Shown here one piece after another: positions 1-13,463 of a stretch of DNA of 64,000 nucleotides. The DNA lies in the NCBI GenBank assembly GCA_026874595.1, contig CM049319.1:2694601-2758600 (forward strand), read 5' to 3'. Below the pieces are notes generated by a model. That model did no database searches, was not told where the DNA came from, and saw nothing but the letters and a program-made list of their open reading frames with translations. The DNA is from Sipunculus nudus. Taxonomy: Eukaryota > Annelida > Sipuncula > Golfingiida > Sipunculidae. The translations under genes were made by a program, and so were the position numbers. Within the stretch, counting starts at the first letter, position 1, and the number at the start of each line of letters is the position of its first letter.

Positions 1-600
1 GTTTTTTTGCCTAAAAACTAAATATAAAATGAACATTAGTCTCACATCTTTGGATGCATATCTTCTTACAATTTAAAGGAATTATATAACTGTAATTAAG
101 TTAGCATCTCATTGTATTAAAATTTATTTTTTTATGACTCAAAGGATAACAAAACGATATTAATATATATCACTTTTATTACTCACCAACAAACCAAACG
201 ACTTAAAGCCACACAATAAAAATAAATATAATTTTGCTGTATTAATTTTCATAAGTAAACTTTGTTATTATTTAAGGTGATTCTACCGGTATTATAACTA
301 GCAAGTTTATTCGTTCATTTCAATGATTCATTAAAGTTAGCAATACGATCGATATAAAATAATGATATAGATATTTTTTCTCAAAGGCCGGAAAAAGGCA
401 AAAAAATAATTATAATAAAAAGCAATAATTATTAAATAGAACAAACCATGCAGTCCCAGCACGAGCACCCTGGCCGGCTCTCCTGTCGAAAAACTTTCCA
501 AAGCTCGAGCAATTTTAGCGAGAAAAAGACCCATGTCTGGCTGACAATTATGTCGGCGAACTGGTAACTCCAATATACAGTTGCGTTATTTGGTTAAGAA
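1..600. other. AT-rich non-coding stretch
   Basis: No convincing open frame, RNA gene or repeat was seen. The sequence is AT-rich intergenic or intronic DNA. Confidence 0.5.
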
Positions 601-2046
601 TTAAGGCGGTTTCACACCGGATGCGTACGAACGAATTTTACGTCCGAACAAAAATTTGCTGTACGAACGAAAAAATAAAACACTTTATTTTATGTTGGTG
701 CATACACACCTAATCCGAACGATGCTATCCGAACGAAAAATATAGAACATGTTCTATTTTTTGTCGTTCGCATCGGACAAGGATGGCTTCTTTTCACCTT
801 CAACACAAAAGAGCAGGAATATTTTTAACCAGACTGGTTCATTTGTACGTTACCTCTTTGATATATATGTAATACTGTACAACATAGAAGTGTTGTTTCC
901 TTGTCAACTAATTAAATTATGTAATAAAAATATAAAAACAGGTATAATTTTTATTTCAATCAAATTTATTTGATTTAAACAGATATTTATAACTTTTTTT
1001 TAGCTCCAAGGTTTTTCCATTTAAACCGGAAATTTTTTATATAATCTGTAAATTTCCGGGGGGGGGGGGTTATATTTTTATCAAAAGGGATTTCAATTGC
1101 CGCTATGCCTCTTATTTTAATTTACAATCGGGGACAAAACAGACTTTTAAACCAGGCTAAGATGTAATTTTTCAGGGTAAATTCTAATTCTTAATATATT
1201 ATTTGCAATATATTAAAGTTATTCTCCGAATAGGGAGGGGGGTGGAGGGATGATTACACTGATCATCCCCCCTAGCCCCCCCCCCCCCCCCATATTGACG
1301 CCCCTGAATATAAGTCAGCTGAGTAAGCGATATGAACACAAATTAGCGACATTATCCAGGACAAGCTGTTCATTACCAATAACAATTACGCGATAAATAT
1401 AGAAAAAAAAATCATTGAAAAATAACTTTTTTCATTTTTGTTTTGTATTATTATCATATTATAATTTTTAGTTCAACGTTTTGCATTTAAACAGAAGTTT
1501 CATAGCTGTGCGCATACTGTTCAAAATCATATTGGCAGAATTGATAATGAAATATAAATCAAACTTAACTAGTGATTCAAACTTTAATTTAACTTGAAAT
1601 GCAGCAGTTACAGTGCCGTTCTCTTGAAACAAGAGGTTGCGCAATTATTTTTAAAATCATGTTGAAATGGGAATTTTGGTCGAGTGAGTGGTAAATATTA
1701 TTTTCAATTATACAGTCAGTACACTCAGAGATAAAAAACTTTTTTATTAATAATTATTAATGAAAGATTAAGGGGAAAATCAATTTACACGTTCAGAAAT
1801 ATTCGACATTTTTGTATAGGTCTATATATATGGCCAAAAGCGCATATTTTTAGTGCATCCGATATCTTGCTCATATATCTGTCCATTACGAATTTCGGAC
1901 ACGAAAATTCCTAGGTCGCAAACCAAAAATATCGTTCGGATTTGGTGTGAATGAAATTTCGGATGCGACAGGATTTTAGTCGGAACGACAGGAATATTCG
2001 TTCGTGCCATATTCGTTCGGACGCATCCGGTGTGAATCCGCCTTAA
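601..2046. mobile_element. TTAA-flanked non-autonomous DNA transposon (MITE-like)
   Basis: The stretch is bounded by TTAA at 601-604 and 2043-2046. Inside these lie terminal inverted repeats of about 35 bp: the left arm begins GGCGGTTTCACACCGGATGC and the right arm, read inward on the other strand, begins GGCGGATTCACACCGGATGC. Subterminal CCGAACGA motifs recur in inverted orientation near 710-740 and 1929-1945. There is no transposase-length open frame. TTAA duplication is the signature of piggyBac and Kolobok elements, so one of these families probably mobilised it. Poly-G/poly-C tracts near 1058 and 1275-1291 interrupt the interior. Confidence 0.8.
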
Positions 2047-3185
2047 GTTTCTTCCTTTTCACCAATATATATCTTCTTGTCAATTGTTTATAATATTATT
2101 TGGTTCTACAGGAAAAACACGTTCAGCTGCTGAGGCATATGAAGGTGAACTAATGGAGTGTTGGGCTAGCCGGGTATTTATAAACATTTAGTGTGGGGGC
2201 ATATGTCACCGAGTAATTTTTCCCTGTAAAAAGTGGACACCCTACATTTTTGTGATCCTAAGACCTTAAACTTTACAAAAAAATATGGTGCCAATTTTTC
2301 TATAGTGGTTTTGTCATTTTTTCAGGTCAAATTTGATTTTAGAGCAAAAATTGGGGACCATTATATATAAATAATTCATACAGAGAGATATTTAGCAACA
2401 AAACACCTCAAAATGGTTAGTAAGATACATTACATCACAATAACTTAGACTAGACACTCAAATACTGCGTTAAGACGTTTATTACAATATTGGAGAGCAC
2501 CCGTAGAGCGCAAACCTCCGCCAACACATGGATCCGCATCAAGATCCATCAGACTAATCATGAAAATTAATCAGCTGTTGTTTGTCCACCAGTATATTGT
2601 TCTACTAAATTTCATTGATGAATTCATTAAAAAAATCATATAGAGACAAAAAGGTACCTTGGGTAGTTTGTGCAATGTACATGTGGCGGACCACTTGCTG
2701 ATTTCAGGCAACCAGTATCGTATACAGTTTGGCTCCACTTTCCTTGGTTTTAACCAGTGACTAAATATTTGCTTCATTTATACATAACATATGAAAATGG
2801 CCCTGTTATTCTTCCATTTGATATGATTTTGTTATTGCGTCATTCTGTTGTTCGATTATTACATCACCAACATCACTATCCGCTCGCTGATAGTGAAGGT
2901 ATAGAAACCCGTCTCTTATGGTTAGTTCATCCAAAGTATATTTAAAGATTCCTAAAGAATTCTAGGGAGTATTTTTATGTTTTGGTCATAATCCAAAAAA
3001 ATAATTTGTAAAATTTTAAGGCGGCTGACTAAATTTTTTTACATATTTTGTGAAGAATCAACAACAGAAAAAGGACAACTTTGACTGGATTTAGTGCCAG
3101 ATCCTCACTAACCAAACCCAAAGTTTTAGGAAATTCTATCTAGTCCAACATTCACAGTGAAATGGAATACATATTAAGAAGCAAA

Positions 3186-3189
<4 letters not shown>
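2047..3189. other. Non-coding stretch
   Basis: Only short frames occur in any of the six readings, with no recognised domain or splice-flanked exon. No repeat was recognised. Confidence 0.4.

Positions 3190-3231
<42 letters not shown>
3190..3231. repeat. (TAA)n microsatellite
   Basis: About fourteen tandem TAA triplets without interruption. Confidence 0.95.
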
Positions 3232-3233
<2 letters not shown>

Positions 3234-3237
3234 TTGA

Positions 3238-3426
3238 TCATATAACCTCAGCTCTGTGCGGGCAATAGTAGCGACAGCTTGTCACCCCAAACGTCGATTT
3301 TAGATGAACTGGAGACGATGGAATGACAGTACAAGCTATTGGGTTCGCATCAATTCTAGTATGTGCAGATGTGCACGCCATTTCTGACACCACTTTTTCA
3401 TTTTCATCTACTTCTCGAACTGCCAT
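3238..3426 (-). CDS. Small hypothetical protein, first coding exon of a spliced gene candidate
   Basis: On the minus strand an ATG at 3426-3424 opens 62 codons ending at 3238. The protein begins MAVREVDENEKVV and contains several cysteines; no domain is recognised. What makes it gene-like is the context. Four bases before the ATG is a 3' splice acceptor (AG at 3432-3431, preceded by a pyrimidine-rich run), and 71 bp upstream is a strong donor (ACAC then GTAAGT, donor G at 3501). The start codon would therefore lie at the head of exon 2, with a 5'-UTR exon from about 3590 to 3502. The frame could stop here or continue by splicing further left; a weak donor exists near 3285. Function is unknown. 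Confidence 0.35.
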   Translation of the reverse strand: MAVREVDENEKVVSEMACTSAHTRIDANPIACTVIPSSPVHLKSTFGVTSCRYYCPHRAEVI

Positions 3427-3430
3427 TTTC

Positions 3431-3501
3431 CTGAGTTAAGACAAAAAGTAACGTTATTCTGTTGGGGAAAATAATAATTATTACATCCACGGTTTACTTA
3501 C
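3431..3501 (-). other. Putative 71-bp intron of the 3238-3426 gene
   Basis: On the minus strand it begins GTAAGT and ends CTTAACTCAG. The donor is close to the metazoan consensus. The length is short but within the range of invertebrate introns. Confidence 0.35.
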
Positions 3502-3612
3502 GTGTATTCGTGCAGCAGTTTTTAATACCGAGGCTGGTTTTACTCGAAAAACTCGTCTCCACGTCTGTCAGCGGGAGAATCATAACTTCCGGTAGGGGAT
3601 TTCCAAACGGCT

Positions 3613-3852
3613 ATGTGTAAAACTCGGAAGTCCGAAGTCGGAAGCAAGGATTTTTTTTAAATAAAGCAATGTTCGAAGCATAATTAAAATGTTACTACAT
3701 CAATAGAAAGTACCATTTCATTTTTATTGATAGAATAAGATCTTTTCTATCATTATGTAAAAATCAAAGTTATCCATCCGAAGTTATAGACTATTTCTTG
3801 CTCGGTAATGCCCGGTTACGGTCCAAATAACATGTGTAAAACTCGGAAGCCA
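3613..3852 (+). repeat. Interspersed repeat, copy 1 (inverted with 7001-7270)
   Basis: About 240 bp, beginning and ending with the same phrase, TGTGTAAAACTCGGAAG. The centre contains GATAGAATAAGATCTTT and AGTTATCCAT. The reverse complement of 7001-7270 shows the same order of motifs with moderate divergence. It abuts the putative promoter side of the minus-strand gene at 3238-3502. Confidence 0.7.
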
Positions 3853-4360
3853 GTAATCCCTAATGCACTGGTCATCATGTCGTCAGCAAACGTGTCAAGC
3901 ATTTTCAGTTTCTTCAATATCACATATTTTTCATAAACTCAGTTTGTTTTGTAACATTAATTATGCTGTTTTTTATAATATATTATATTGATATTTTATT
4001 TCATTTTGTAAAACAAGATTATATAATTACTCATCAATATTTTCGCTGTTACCGTTTTTTTTGTTTGTGGAAACATGAAAAAAAATAAAGATTTGATAAT
4101 ATTTTAAAAATTACCCTGATAATATCATAGAGACTTAAACAGATAATTAGACAGAACCACAAAACGTCCAGTAAATGTTTTAACGAGGGTGTTTCGAACA
4201 AAACATTTTATTTATCATGTATCAATTGAAAAACCTTTTCCTCTTCCATTGACCAAAAAATTTAATCATGATTATGAATCCCTTAAACTCTTATCTATTA
4301 TGTAATACTCTTTATACCAAATTATATTTTACATTTCATGGTCAGGTTGCACACTTTCAT

Positions 4361-4422
<62 letters not shown>

Positions 4423-4424
4423 GA

Positions 4425-4487
<63 letters not shown>

Positions 4488-6779
4488 TCACATTGCAATT
4501 TGATATTTTCCCCTATATGTTCCTGCTGTAAATGGAACCTGTTTCAATTCATGTTTTGAAATTTTGCCAAAATAGCATAATATACATGATGCTTTACAAA
4601 AATTTGTTTGTTACTGATTTCATCAGACGTATCCTGCAAAATTAAAAATATACACAAACATTAACAATACCTTGACAGAAAAAAATACACAATACATGTG
4701 TAAAAAGATATGATCCCGATTGTAACATTTTACAATCATATAAAAAACAATAGTTTCTGTTTTTGCAGAACGATTCAATATATATTCGATATTTTTTATG
4801 CAGTTAGGTACAATATTCATCAAATTAATGTTCTGAAAATTTGCAAAACCACAGGACACAAACATTTATACTTTATATATATATATATATATAACTAAAA
4901 AATCAATAAAACATCAAACAAAACATTTTGCATAGCCAAAAAAAGTTCAGTAAATGTTTAAAAATAAATTGTTACAGAGCAAATGTTAAAGATATAATAA
5001 ATTCTGTTTAATTATAGAACCTGATACAAGCAACAGTTAAGTCCGGAGAGAAGGAGGTCCGAAAGCGCACGGTACTTCTGTATCGAGAATTCCAATTATA
5101 GTCCGGTTAATTTTGTTTCTGAGCATAAAAATATAAGAATCAAATAAAAATAGTGAGTATACACGGAATATTCAGATGCATATATTTTTATATAAAGATA
5201 AAAAATTACTATACAGCAAAAGTAGAATGGGAATATTTAATATTTTTAATTGAAATATTTATCTTAGCGGTAAATATCTTACTTGATTTATCAATCCGGT
5301 TTGGTTCCATTATTGCATGGTGTCATCATTTTTATGTGGAATTTCAAGGAATGAATCATAAAGATGAGCAACAGGTTCAATAAAAATGCCTATATCCCGT
5401 AGCATCTTTAAGACACCAGGTAACCTCTAGACAGTCTTTTACTTGAAGCCCCAGATGTCTTACGTGTCGATAAAGATTCTATATGGTTATTTATTAAAGA
5501 TTTTACATTCAAAATTGTAATTTCTTATCGAGATCCTTGTAATCTTATACAGTAATCCGAAGTTGAAGGGAGCGCATTCTGTTTACATGCCCTTATCATG
5601 CACATATTATAACGTATATGAGAGTGAAAACAGTTGCAAATATACTTTAAAATATTATTAAATATCCATTTATTTGAAGTTGAAATGTGATGTTGAAACA
5701 TCAGGAGTGAATTTTAATATGTAAATATCAAGATTGAAAAAGTTTGAAAGAAAGAGTTAAAACTTGAAAAAAGAATTGATTTTAGTTTAAAAAAAAAATG
5801 ATTTGCTTAAATATACAAATCGATAAGATTTTATAATCACACATGTATTAGTATGTTATATATTACCTGGACTGTTGTATCCCTTTTCTAAGATATATTT
5901 TAACTTTTTGTTCAAATATCGTAGAACTCTAACATATTGAAGGACATTTCGTTTTGTATATGATACATGTATATTTTTTCCAGCGATGACCTACTGGGAT
6001 ATATTGAATTTTCATATTTGTTCAACGTTTGAAAAATATATTACTGTTTTTATTTTGAATGACATCGTAATTTATAACTGTATTTTTTAATGCCGTATTA
6101 GGGTTTATTATACCATATTTATTATTCAGTGGTGCATCCATAGAGGGCGCAAGCATAACACCGAGGAATCCCCATTCCCCCCCCCCCCCCACCCCCCATC
6201 GCAGTACCGTGTGAGTCATACACGGTCTCCCCACAGAGCTAAGCTCGGGGTGGGATCGACCGTGAAAAATATCACGGCTCCTCGGCTGATACTCAGACTC
6301 GCGCACTGTGCTCTGCTGTCCGAGTCTGCATGTGCGCTCTCAGATCACAAAAGTCGGTAAAATGCAAAGATTGTCATAAGACTTTAACATATCAATTATT
6401 TTACAACGAGTACTACATTTAAATACTAGTAGTGACATTTTGCAAGTTATAAATGTATAGACGCGCATTTCATCATTGACATTAACATGTTACGAACTTT
6501 TGAATATTTGGACTTTCCAATTTATACCATAATGTTATAGAAATATAAATATTAAAGCCCAACAATCTGCAGTTTGAATACATTGTTCCAATACATGTAG
6601 GAGTATAGTTGCGGAACAGAAAATCTTCATAATCTTTCGTTTAAGGTGCCTCAAAATGTCCTCTTTACATTACATATTTTAAAAATTAACCCCTTCCCAT
6701 ACCATCCCCATGTTAATACAAATAATTTTCACAAAACATAGCCCTAGATAGGGTGAAATATATTACGTGAAAATACCAT

Positions 6780-6816
<37 letters not shown>

Positions 6817-7000
6817 TTTACAAATAAAAAATTAAAAACTTATAGTTTTCCGATTATGTATCATGTTTTGTGTTATTCACGCATTAAAAGCAGAATCATG
6901 CATAAGCTATTTTAATATATGCATGCAACTATAATTATAATGAAACTGCATTTGGGCTGTGGCTCTTAACTGACCACAAGTTAACCAGTGCGTCTCTGTG
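3853..7000. other. AT-rich non-coding stretch with microsatellites
   Basis: Contains TA repeats at about 4362-4484, 4876-4893 and 6783-6812 and a C-rich tract at 6178-6198. Open frames crossing the TA tracts translate only to Tyr-Ile runs. No gene or recognised mobile element was seen. Confidence 0.5.
4362..4484. repeat. (TA)n microsatellite with TATG interruptions
   Basis: Alternating TA for about 120 bp with a few G substitutions. Confidence 0.95.
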
Positions 7001-7270
7001 ACTTCCGAGTTATACACATTGGATAACATCCCAGCACTTCTGACTGACTTCCGAGATTGCTTCCGAGCACAAAATCGTCCATAACGTTCAGATTAAAGAA
7101 TGGATAACTATTATTCTTCACAGAATGATAATAAAGATCTTATTCTATCGGTGGAAAAAACAAAACGGTATTGAAGCGTTTGCATTTTGTATATGCTTTT
7201 AACTGCATTATTTATAAAACGATTCCTTGGTTTCCGGCGTCCGGCTTCCGACTTCCAAGTTTACATATAC
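7001..7270 (-). repeat. Interspersed repeat, copy 2 (inverted with 3613-3852)
   Basis: On the minus strand this reproduces the motif order of 3613-3852: GGAAGTCGGAAG near one end, GATAGAATAAGATCTTT in the middle, then AGTTATCCAT and AACTCGGAAGTC at the other end. It is a second, diverged copy of the same element in opposite orientation. Confidence 0.7.
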
Positions 7271-8975
7271 GACCGCGCCATGACATCTTCACTTTTGAAT
7301 GAGAAGTACCGCTTTACGTGAATCGGTGCCACAGTGATGAAAGAAGGTAATAAATGTAATTATTTTTGTGTAACAACATTTTTTCTACGATGTTAAGCAC
7401 ATATAATACGACTTTATAAGCCTGTGATGCCAAATAATACCAGACAGGAAATATTTTGATCCGACCCTTAGAATGGGCGTTCTGTTGTGACTGCCATCAT
7501 GACTACAGGCCCTATCAGTTTATTTCAGAAGGCCTGAGTGTCATGTTGTCATGGCTAGGGCAATAGCATATCATTTGGGAGCAATTATACCTTCTGTTGA
7601 GTAGCTATTTTTATAAGTTATTTACAGACATTTATTTACAGACATTTACAGTAGAATGAGACATGTAAAGGACAGATAATCAACATTGAATGAAATGCAT
7701 GTTTTGCTGCAGAATTCATTAAGGAGAGTTTTTTGAAAAACAAAACAAAGGTACCTTAAAAATTTAGAATTTTAGAAAAGTCCTGTTGAAGGAAACTAAC
7801 TTGAAGTAAATATCAATTATAACAAAAAAGTGTCATCATTAGTCATAATGCTATCGAACGTGTTTACAGATTTTCTTCTATCCCCCCCCCCCCCCCATGG
7901 TCTATTTTTTTATCTATTTTGTTTGGTGGCCAATTTCTTTTATACATTTATGGGAATATGAAACCGAGGCATTCAGGTTATACCAGTACAATAACAAAAG
8001 CGGACAAATTTTAACAGAAACTATGGTAAAACCAATGGTAAAGTTTAAATATAACAATGGTAAAGTTAAATGCTGGTTATTATTGAATTCTTGCTTTTTC
8101 GTTATCCTTAAATGACTTGTGATGGCACAAGGGCTCCATAGGCTGTTCCATCCGTCGGAGCAAGATCACTGGTACAACATCAATTTTTTATGAAAATAGT
8201 TATCTGTAGACAATGAGTAGCACCCAGCTTGTACTATCTATATATAATGCGAACCATGAAATAAAGAATAAAGAAAAGTCTTTGCTTATATTTTATAAAA
8301 TCTGACTGGTTATGTCATTAAATGCAGGGTATGTCAGATGCAGCAGCGGAATGTACATCTTTGATCGGGGCACATGTATTTTTTTATCATTTTTATACCA
8401 AATAACTCCAGACAAAAACTAAAGCATTTTATACCTGCTTAACTAATGCTCGTTTTCCCTTAAATCGTGATCAAGAACAATTTTGTTTTATTGCACAAGC
8501 TAACAAAATGACATGTGCCTTAAACAATAAACAAATGTCTTGAATTTAATGAAAGGTTTTTGCATTTTTTTTATGTTATTGTAATTTTAATAAAGGCCAT
8601 AAAAACAATAAAAAAATGTTTGGGCTATAATATGGGGATCGGTATGGAGGATGTCAACATTAAGGTTGTTTTAACAGCACATAACAATTCCCTTTTAAGT
8701 ACATTAAACTTTTCTGAAACGGCACATGTTCAAGTAATTTTCAAGGAACTAAGTCTCAAAGAATCTGAGCTTAGATCGTGTTTCTTACTGCTGGTCCAAC
8801 TTACTGCTTAATGATCTCAGCTAAATAATAAATTGTTAAAAAGGAGAAATAATAAAATCATCATTCGTATGTTCATTTGGCAAATGTTAAAATTAAATAT
8901 TAAAACGTGTCTTGTAAAACAATATTTTATTTAAATGATTTTGCAAGAAAACACAATTGTGTATGAATGCATCAC

Positions 8976-9117
<142 letters not shown>

Positions 9118-9290
9118 GAGTGTGTGTGTAATTATACAAATAGACGGATCAAATTTTGTCAGACATTTTTACTACTACGTAGTTTCGTGCAACGTGCTGC
9201 ACTCACCACTGTCTGAGTGATTATACAGCTCTGATGTCATACCATTGAGTACTCTAGCAGTTGCTTATTGCAGTAAACCATTATATTAAT

Positions 9291-9316
9291 TTATATATAT
9301 ATATATATATAATATA

Positions 9317-9370
<54 letters not shown>
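9291..9370. repeat. (TA)n microsatellite
   Basis: Alternating TA over about 80 bp with one short interruption. Confidence 0.95.
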
Positions 9371-9410
9371 TAAGTATAATGATAAGTGGTATAGCCGTCT
9401 TAGTCTGGAA

Positions 9411-9489
9411 GTGTAGGTTTGGAGTAAGACTGACTTATATCAATAAACATGTTACTATCTAAAAGGCGTCAGTCTTACTCTCTCTACAC
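9411..9489. repeat. Inverted repeat / hairpin
   Basis: Arms at 9411-9434 and 9468-9489 share GAGTAAGACTGAC with its exact complement, and GTGTAG with CTACAC at the outer edge. The loop is about 33 bp. It could be a remnant of a small MITE or a structured transcript; no open frame is associated. Confidence 0.5.
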
Positions 9490-10623
9490 TCACACACGTA
9501 TATATATGTGTTTGTGTGTGTGTCTGCCATTCATTTTTACCTCAATGTATAGGAAAATAAGTGTCCAAGAAACTACACGGTTGGGAGCTACCTTATCGGA
9601 TAGCTTAAATGAGAGATAGCTTAAACTAGAGATTACCATTGCTTTTAGAAAAAAAAATAACATTTATCCCCTGAAGAAAACTGTAAAGGTACATAAACAT
9701 TTACAACAGTATGTGAATTATCTCATGCCATTTGTTCATTAGTTTGGCAAAACCATCCCTGTACACGGAATGACAATTTCCAATTCACCTGTTTCATTCA
9801 TTGTTATGGTTCTGTGTGTGAGTAAACACAGTCCTGTGGGTACTGGGAAATCCCCGTTTATGTTTGTAGCGCCATCTGTCGGTTTCATTTTACATCACTT
9901 CTCTCTCAGGTCTGTGCATGTGGAGATGCCGGTGTATCTTCCTTACACACCAACATGGTATTTATCTACTACAGTACCGCTAATAGCCCTGATCGGGGTA
10001 AGCCCCATGTTGCTATTTTTAGATCTTTCCTATGCGCATGGGTGTGTTGGCTGGGGGCAAGTAGGACATACTCAAGCAGCACCTCAGAGAGCACTGCCCT
10101 CTCACATCAGTCTGTGAGGACCGCTGCAACAAACACACACACACGCTCCTCGTCCAGGAAAACACAGACTAGTTTGATTGTCTTAATGTATTACATGGTA
10201 GATTCTATCATTTCGAAACGTGCATAGATATACAGATATAACATAGACATACGGATATATTTTACACAGCAGACTAAATGTGACTCGGGCATGAACTCAA
10301 GACTGAATGAAATACTTGCAAATCTTCAGAATCTTCGTTTTAGTATATACTACAATACATTAGATATATATAACATCAGTAAAAGTAAAATCATGTGACA
10401 AACTGTCTCATCATTTTCTTATGATATCTCATGTGAAACTGGAGATGTGATCTTTTTAAGTGTTATGAACATTCAGTATATTGTTGATATATCATCATAT
10501 ATATTTGAAGAGTCACTGTCAGTGTTCAACTGATGTATTGTTAATATATCATATATTTCAATAATATTTTCTTCTTATATAATATAAATCAATTATATAC
10601 CATGACTTCTGTTTAATTTACAT

Positions 10624-10626
<3 letters not shown>

Positions 10627-10665
<39 letters not shown>
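10627..10665. repeat. (TA)n microsatellite
   Basis: Uninterrupted alternating TA. Confidence 0.95.
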
Positions 10666-10669
<4 letters not shown>

Positions 10670-11371
10670 ATTAGTTTATTATTATTTCAGTATATTTATA
10701 CAGGGTAACTTGTTCAGAAGTTATTCTGTTTTTCCACTAGGCCCTGTAAAAGTATACATATAAAATACATTTACATTAAAATATATAAGATCATGTACAC
10801 AAATCTATACACATTAAATCTGACAAACTTATGATGATAATAAAATCATGCATATTATGAACAAATAAAATTATAGCTAAAACACATCACATTCACTGTG
10901 AATCTCATGTTAATGAAGGAACAGGTGTTTTTAAGTTATTTGCAAGTAATTAGGTTATTATAAACCATGAAAAGATCAAAGATAAAATCTAAAATCCTAT
11001 ATAGAGTATAAAATTAAGAGCTTAAAAAGAAGGATTTGGCGCTATGCTTAAAAGTGGCTGAGGAGTTTACAAATCTTATCTCATATATGGTAATATTCTA
11101 CAACAACAGACCAGCATAAATAGAACTTGATCTATAATATTTTGTTCTCGGCTTAGGAAGGGCAATTAAATTATTAGTTGCAGATCAAGTTGAGTAATCA
11201 TGAGTTTTTGACAAATGACATTGATCCTCGCTTACCTGTAAGCCATGTTTGATGCAATAATTTATGCATAAGAAGGGCTGTAAAGTATTTATATCGTTTT
11301 GATACAGACATCCAGTTCAATTTATGTATTAATGTTGCACTTCGAACATTGAAATTACATATATATATATA

Positions 11372-12297
11372 CAGTAGAACGCCTGTATTACGGTCACCAT
11401 CGGGACTGAATAAAAGTGCCCTTAATACAGGAGTGGCTGTTATACAGGACACCAGGAAAGGGGAGTTAAAATGTAACACAAAACCAAATTAAAATCTTTA
11501 TTACAATCAATAAAATAAACGTATACACAGAGTATTAGTATATTTACTGTTATCAATAAAAAAAAATAAAATATTTACAATCACGTCAACCCTATTTATA
11601 ACATTTACCAACCATATATAAAAATACAGTGTTTTTTATTAAATAACAGATTGTATATCCATAATATTTGTTCAATTTTAATGTTTATTTTGCATTCATA
11701 ATTATTCAAGTATGAGTTGATTGTGCGATGTTTGCCGCACTGGTTTTGTTTGATGTACGTGTTCACAAGGACATTAAAGAAAGTTTAAAGATCCACAGTT
11801 TGCCTAACGTTTTTCTGTGGACATAATCATCTGGACCCGCTGGTTGTCATTCGTTAATTAAATGGCAGACATCCATGATTAAGATCCGGCTCGCACGACT
11901 GATTCCCAAACATACACGCAGGTGGGAACTTCCTATTGTGCATACTAATGGGGCTGAGTGGGGTAGTACGACGCTGGCTACGTGTCAAACAACTCATTTA
12001 CGGTAGAGTGGCTCTCATTAACAGACAGGAATATGTGAGAGCGGACACTTGTTAATTATATTATGGTCAGAAGTGGACGCTCGATTTGTTGAACCCATGT
12101 CACGGAGTCACTGCCCCTGACCGTAATTGAGGCGTTTCCCGGCCTGCGGGACCGAGAAACCTGGCCGTAATACGGAATAGAGGAGTGACCATAGAGGAGT
12201 GATAATGATATATAACGGTCGAAATTGGGGACCGGAAAATCTTACCGTTATAGACGTATTGACCGTTATTGAGGCGTGGCCGTTAGCAGGCGTTCTA

Positions 12298-12300
<3 letters not shown>
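11372..12300. mobile_element. pogo/Tigger-like non-autonomous DNA transposon
   Basis: The left end reads CAGTAGAACGCCTG and the right end CAGGCGTTCTACTG, a perfect 14-bp terminal inverted repeat. TA sits on each side (11370-11371 and 12301-12302). Similarity continues weakly inward, with repeated forms of ACGGTC/GACCGT and of 'CGTTATTGAGGCG'. CAGTAGAAC-type ends with a TA duplication are typical of the pogo/Tigger branch of Tc1/mariner. The 929-bp interior has no transposase frame. It inserted into a TA microsatellite, which flanks it on both sides. Confidence 0.8.
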
Positions 12301-12333
<33 letters not shown>

Positions 12334-13383
12334 CACATGTATCTACAATATGGAACATCAGATGTTTACCATAAATCACCACACATGATTTTATGACAAT
12401 CTGGTTAAACAAAGTATATAAAAATATTTGAGCTGAAGCTCTCTGCAAGTTTTTCAAGGTTTTCTTTTCATTCAACATTCTCCATCAATAGATATGATGA
12501 TTTAAATTCCTGGCTCCCTGCAGCTATGCAGCTGATGCATCTGCACAATATGTGTAAGATAAATAGATTGGATCACCTCAATAAAATTAATCATGCCCAA
12601 AATTACCCCATGTTATAATTACCTTGACAAAACAAACTAATAAAAAATGTTAAGGTCATATTATTTATGTGCATTAATCTACAGTTTTGGTTATAACTAT
12701 ATATAAGACATTATAACATACTCACTTTATTAAATGTCCAGTTAATAACTCTGAATAACTGATTTAATCTTTAAACAGGGTCAGAAAGGTTAAATACTAA
12801 ACCCTCAATACCCTACAGTCATCAGTGACAGTCGTGACTTAAGTTGGGTCTTAATTGCATGTAAACAAGTGTCTGCGTCTTTTTAGTGACCAGCAACCCT
12901 CTACATTCCAGCCATCTCTTTAGTTGACATACGGAATGTTGACTGATGTAAGCATGGAAAATTAACCTTGTATCCGGAAAATCATTTTCAGTCAGCTTTA
13001 TGTTATAAAACCCCCAAGATCTTTTCATGACTAACGTACTCTTATTAACACCATGCACAGTAGGACAGCGTGTGTTTGTCCTACTCGGCTTTGTATGTGT
13101 ACTACGTAGCACACAACGCAGATAGTGATGACGCGTGACCGATCAGCGCTATTGTCTGTTGGCTTAATTTACTGACCATTCACTTCTATTCGGATTATCT
13201 TTGCTTTTGATGCATTTATGTCTCGTTTCTTTTCAATGAAGGTCAAGCAAGGATGCAATGAAATATACGCATCCACAGAGGTTTGTTTGTTGGTATATGT
13301 TATATCTGCCTTCCTTAGTGACTAGAATGTATAGGAAAAAACGTATATGACAAAGTTCTAATTTCTGATAATGGTAAGCTGTA

Positions 13384-13463
<80 letters not shown>

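Noticed and set aside
1226-1303. Second transposon end (GACGCCCCTG) nested in the TTAA element
   Set aside because: Only one end is visible; no matching CAGGGGCG partner or target duplication was found.
4268-4531. Open frame over TA repeats (Tyr-Ile runs); similar ones at 8935-9220, 12266-12478, 13233-13517, 29055-29291, 31112-31333 and 46802-46984
   Set aside because: Coding capacity comes only from microsatellite periodicity; no start context, domain or splice support.
9770-10117. 115-codon plus-strand frame
   Set aside because: No domain, low-information composition, overlapping open frame of similar length, no splice or promoter support.
12822-13112. 96-codon minus-strand frame
   Set aside because: No domain or gene context; consistent with a chance open frame.
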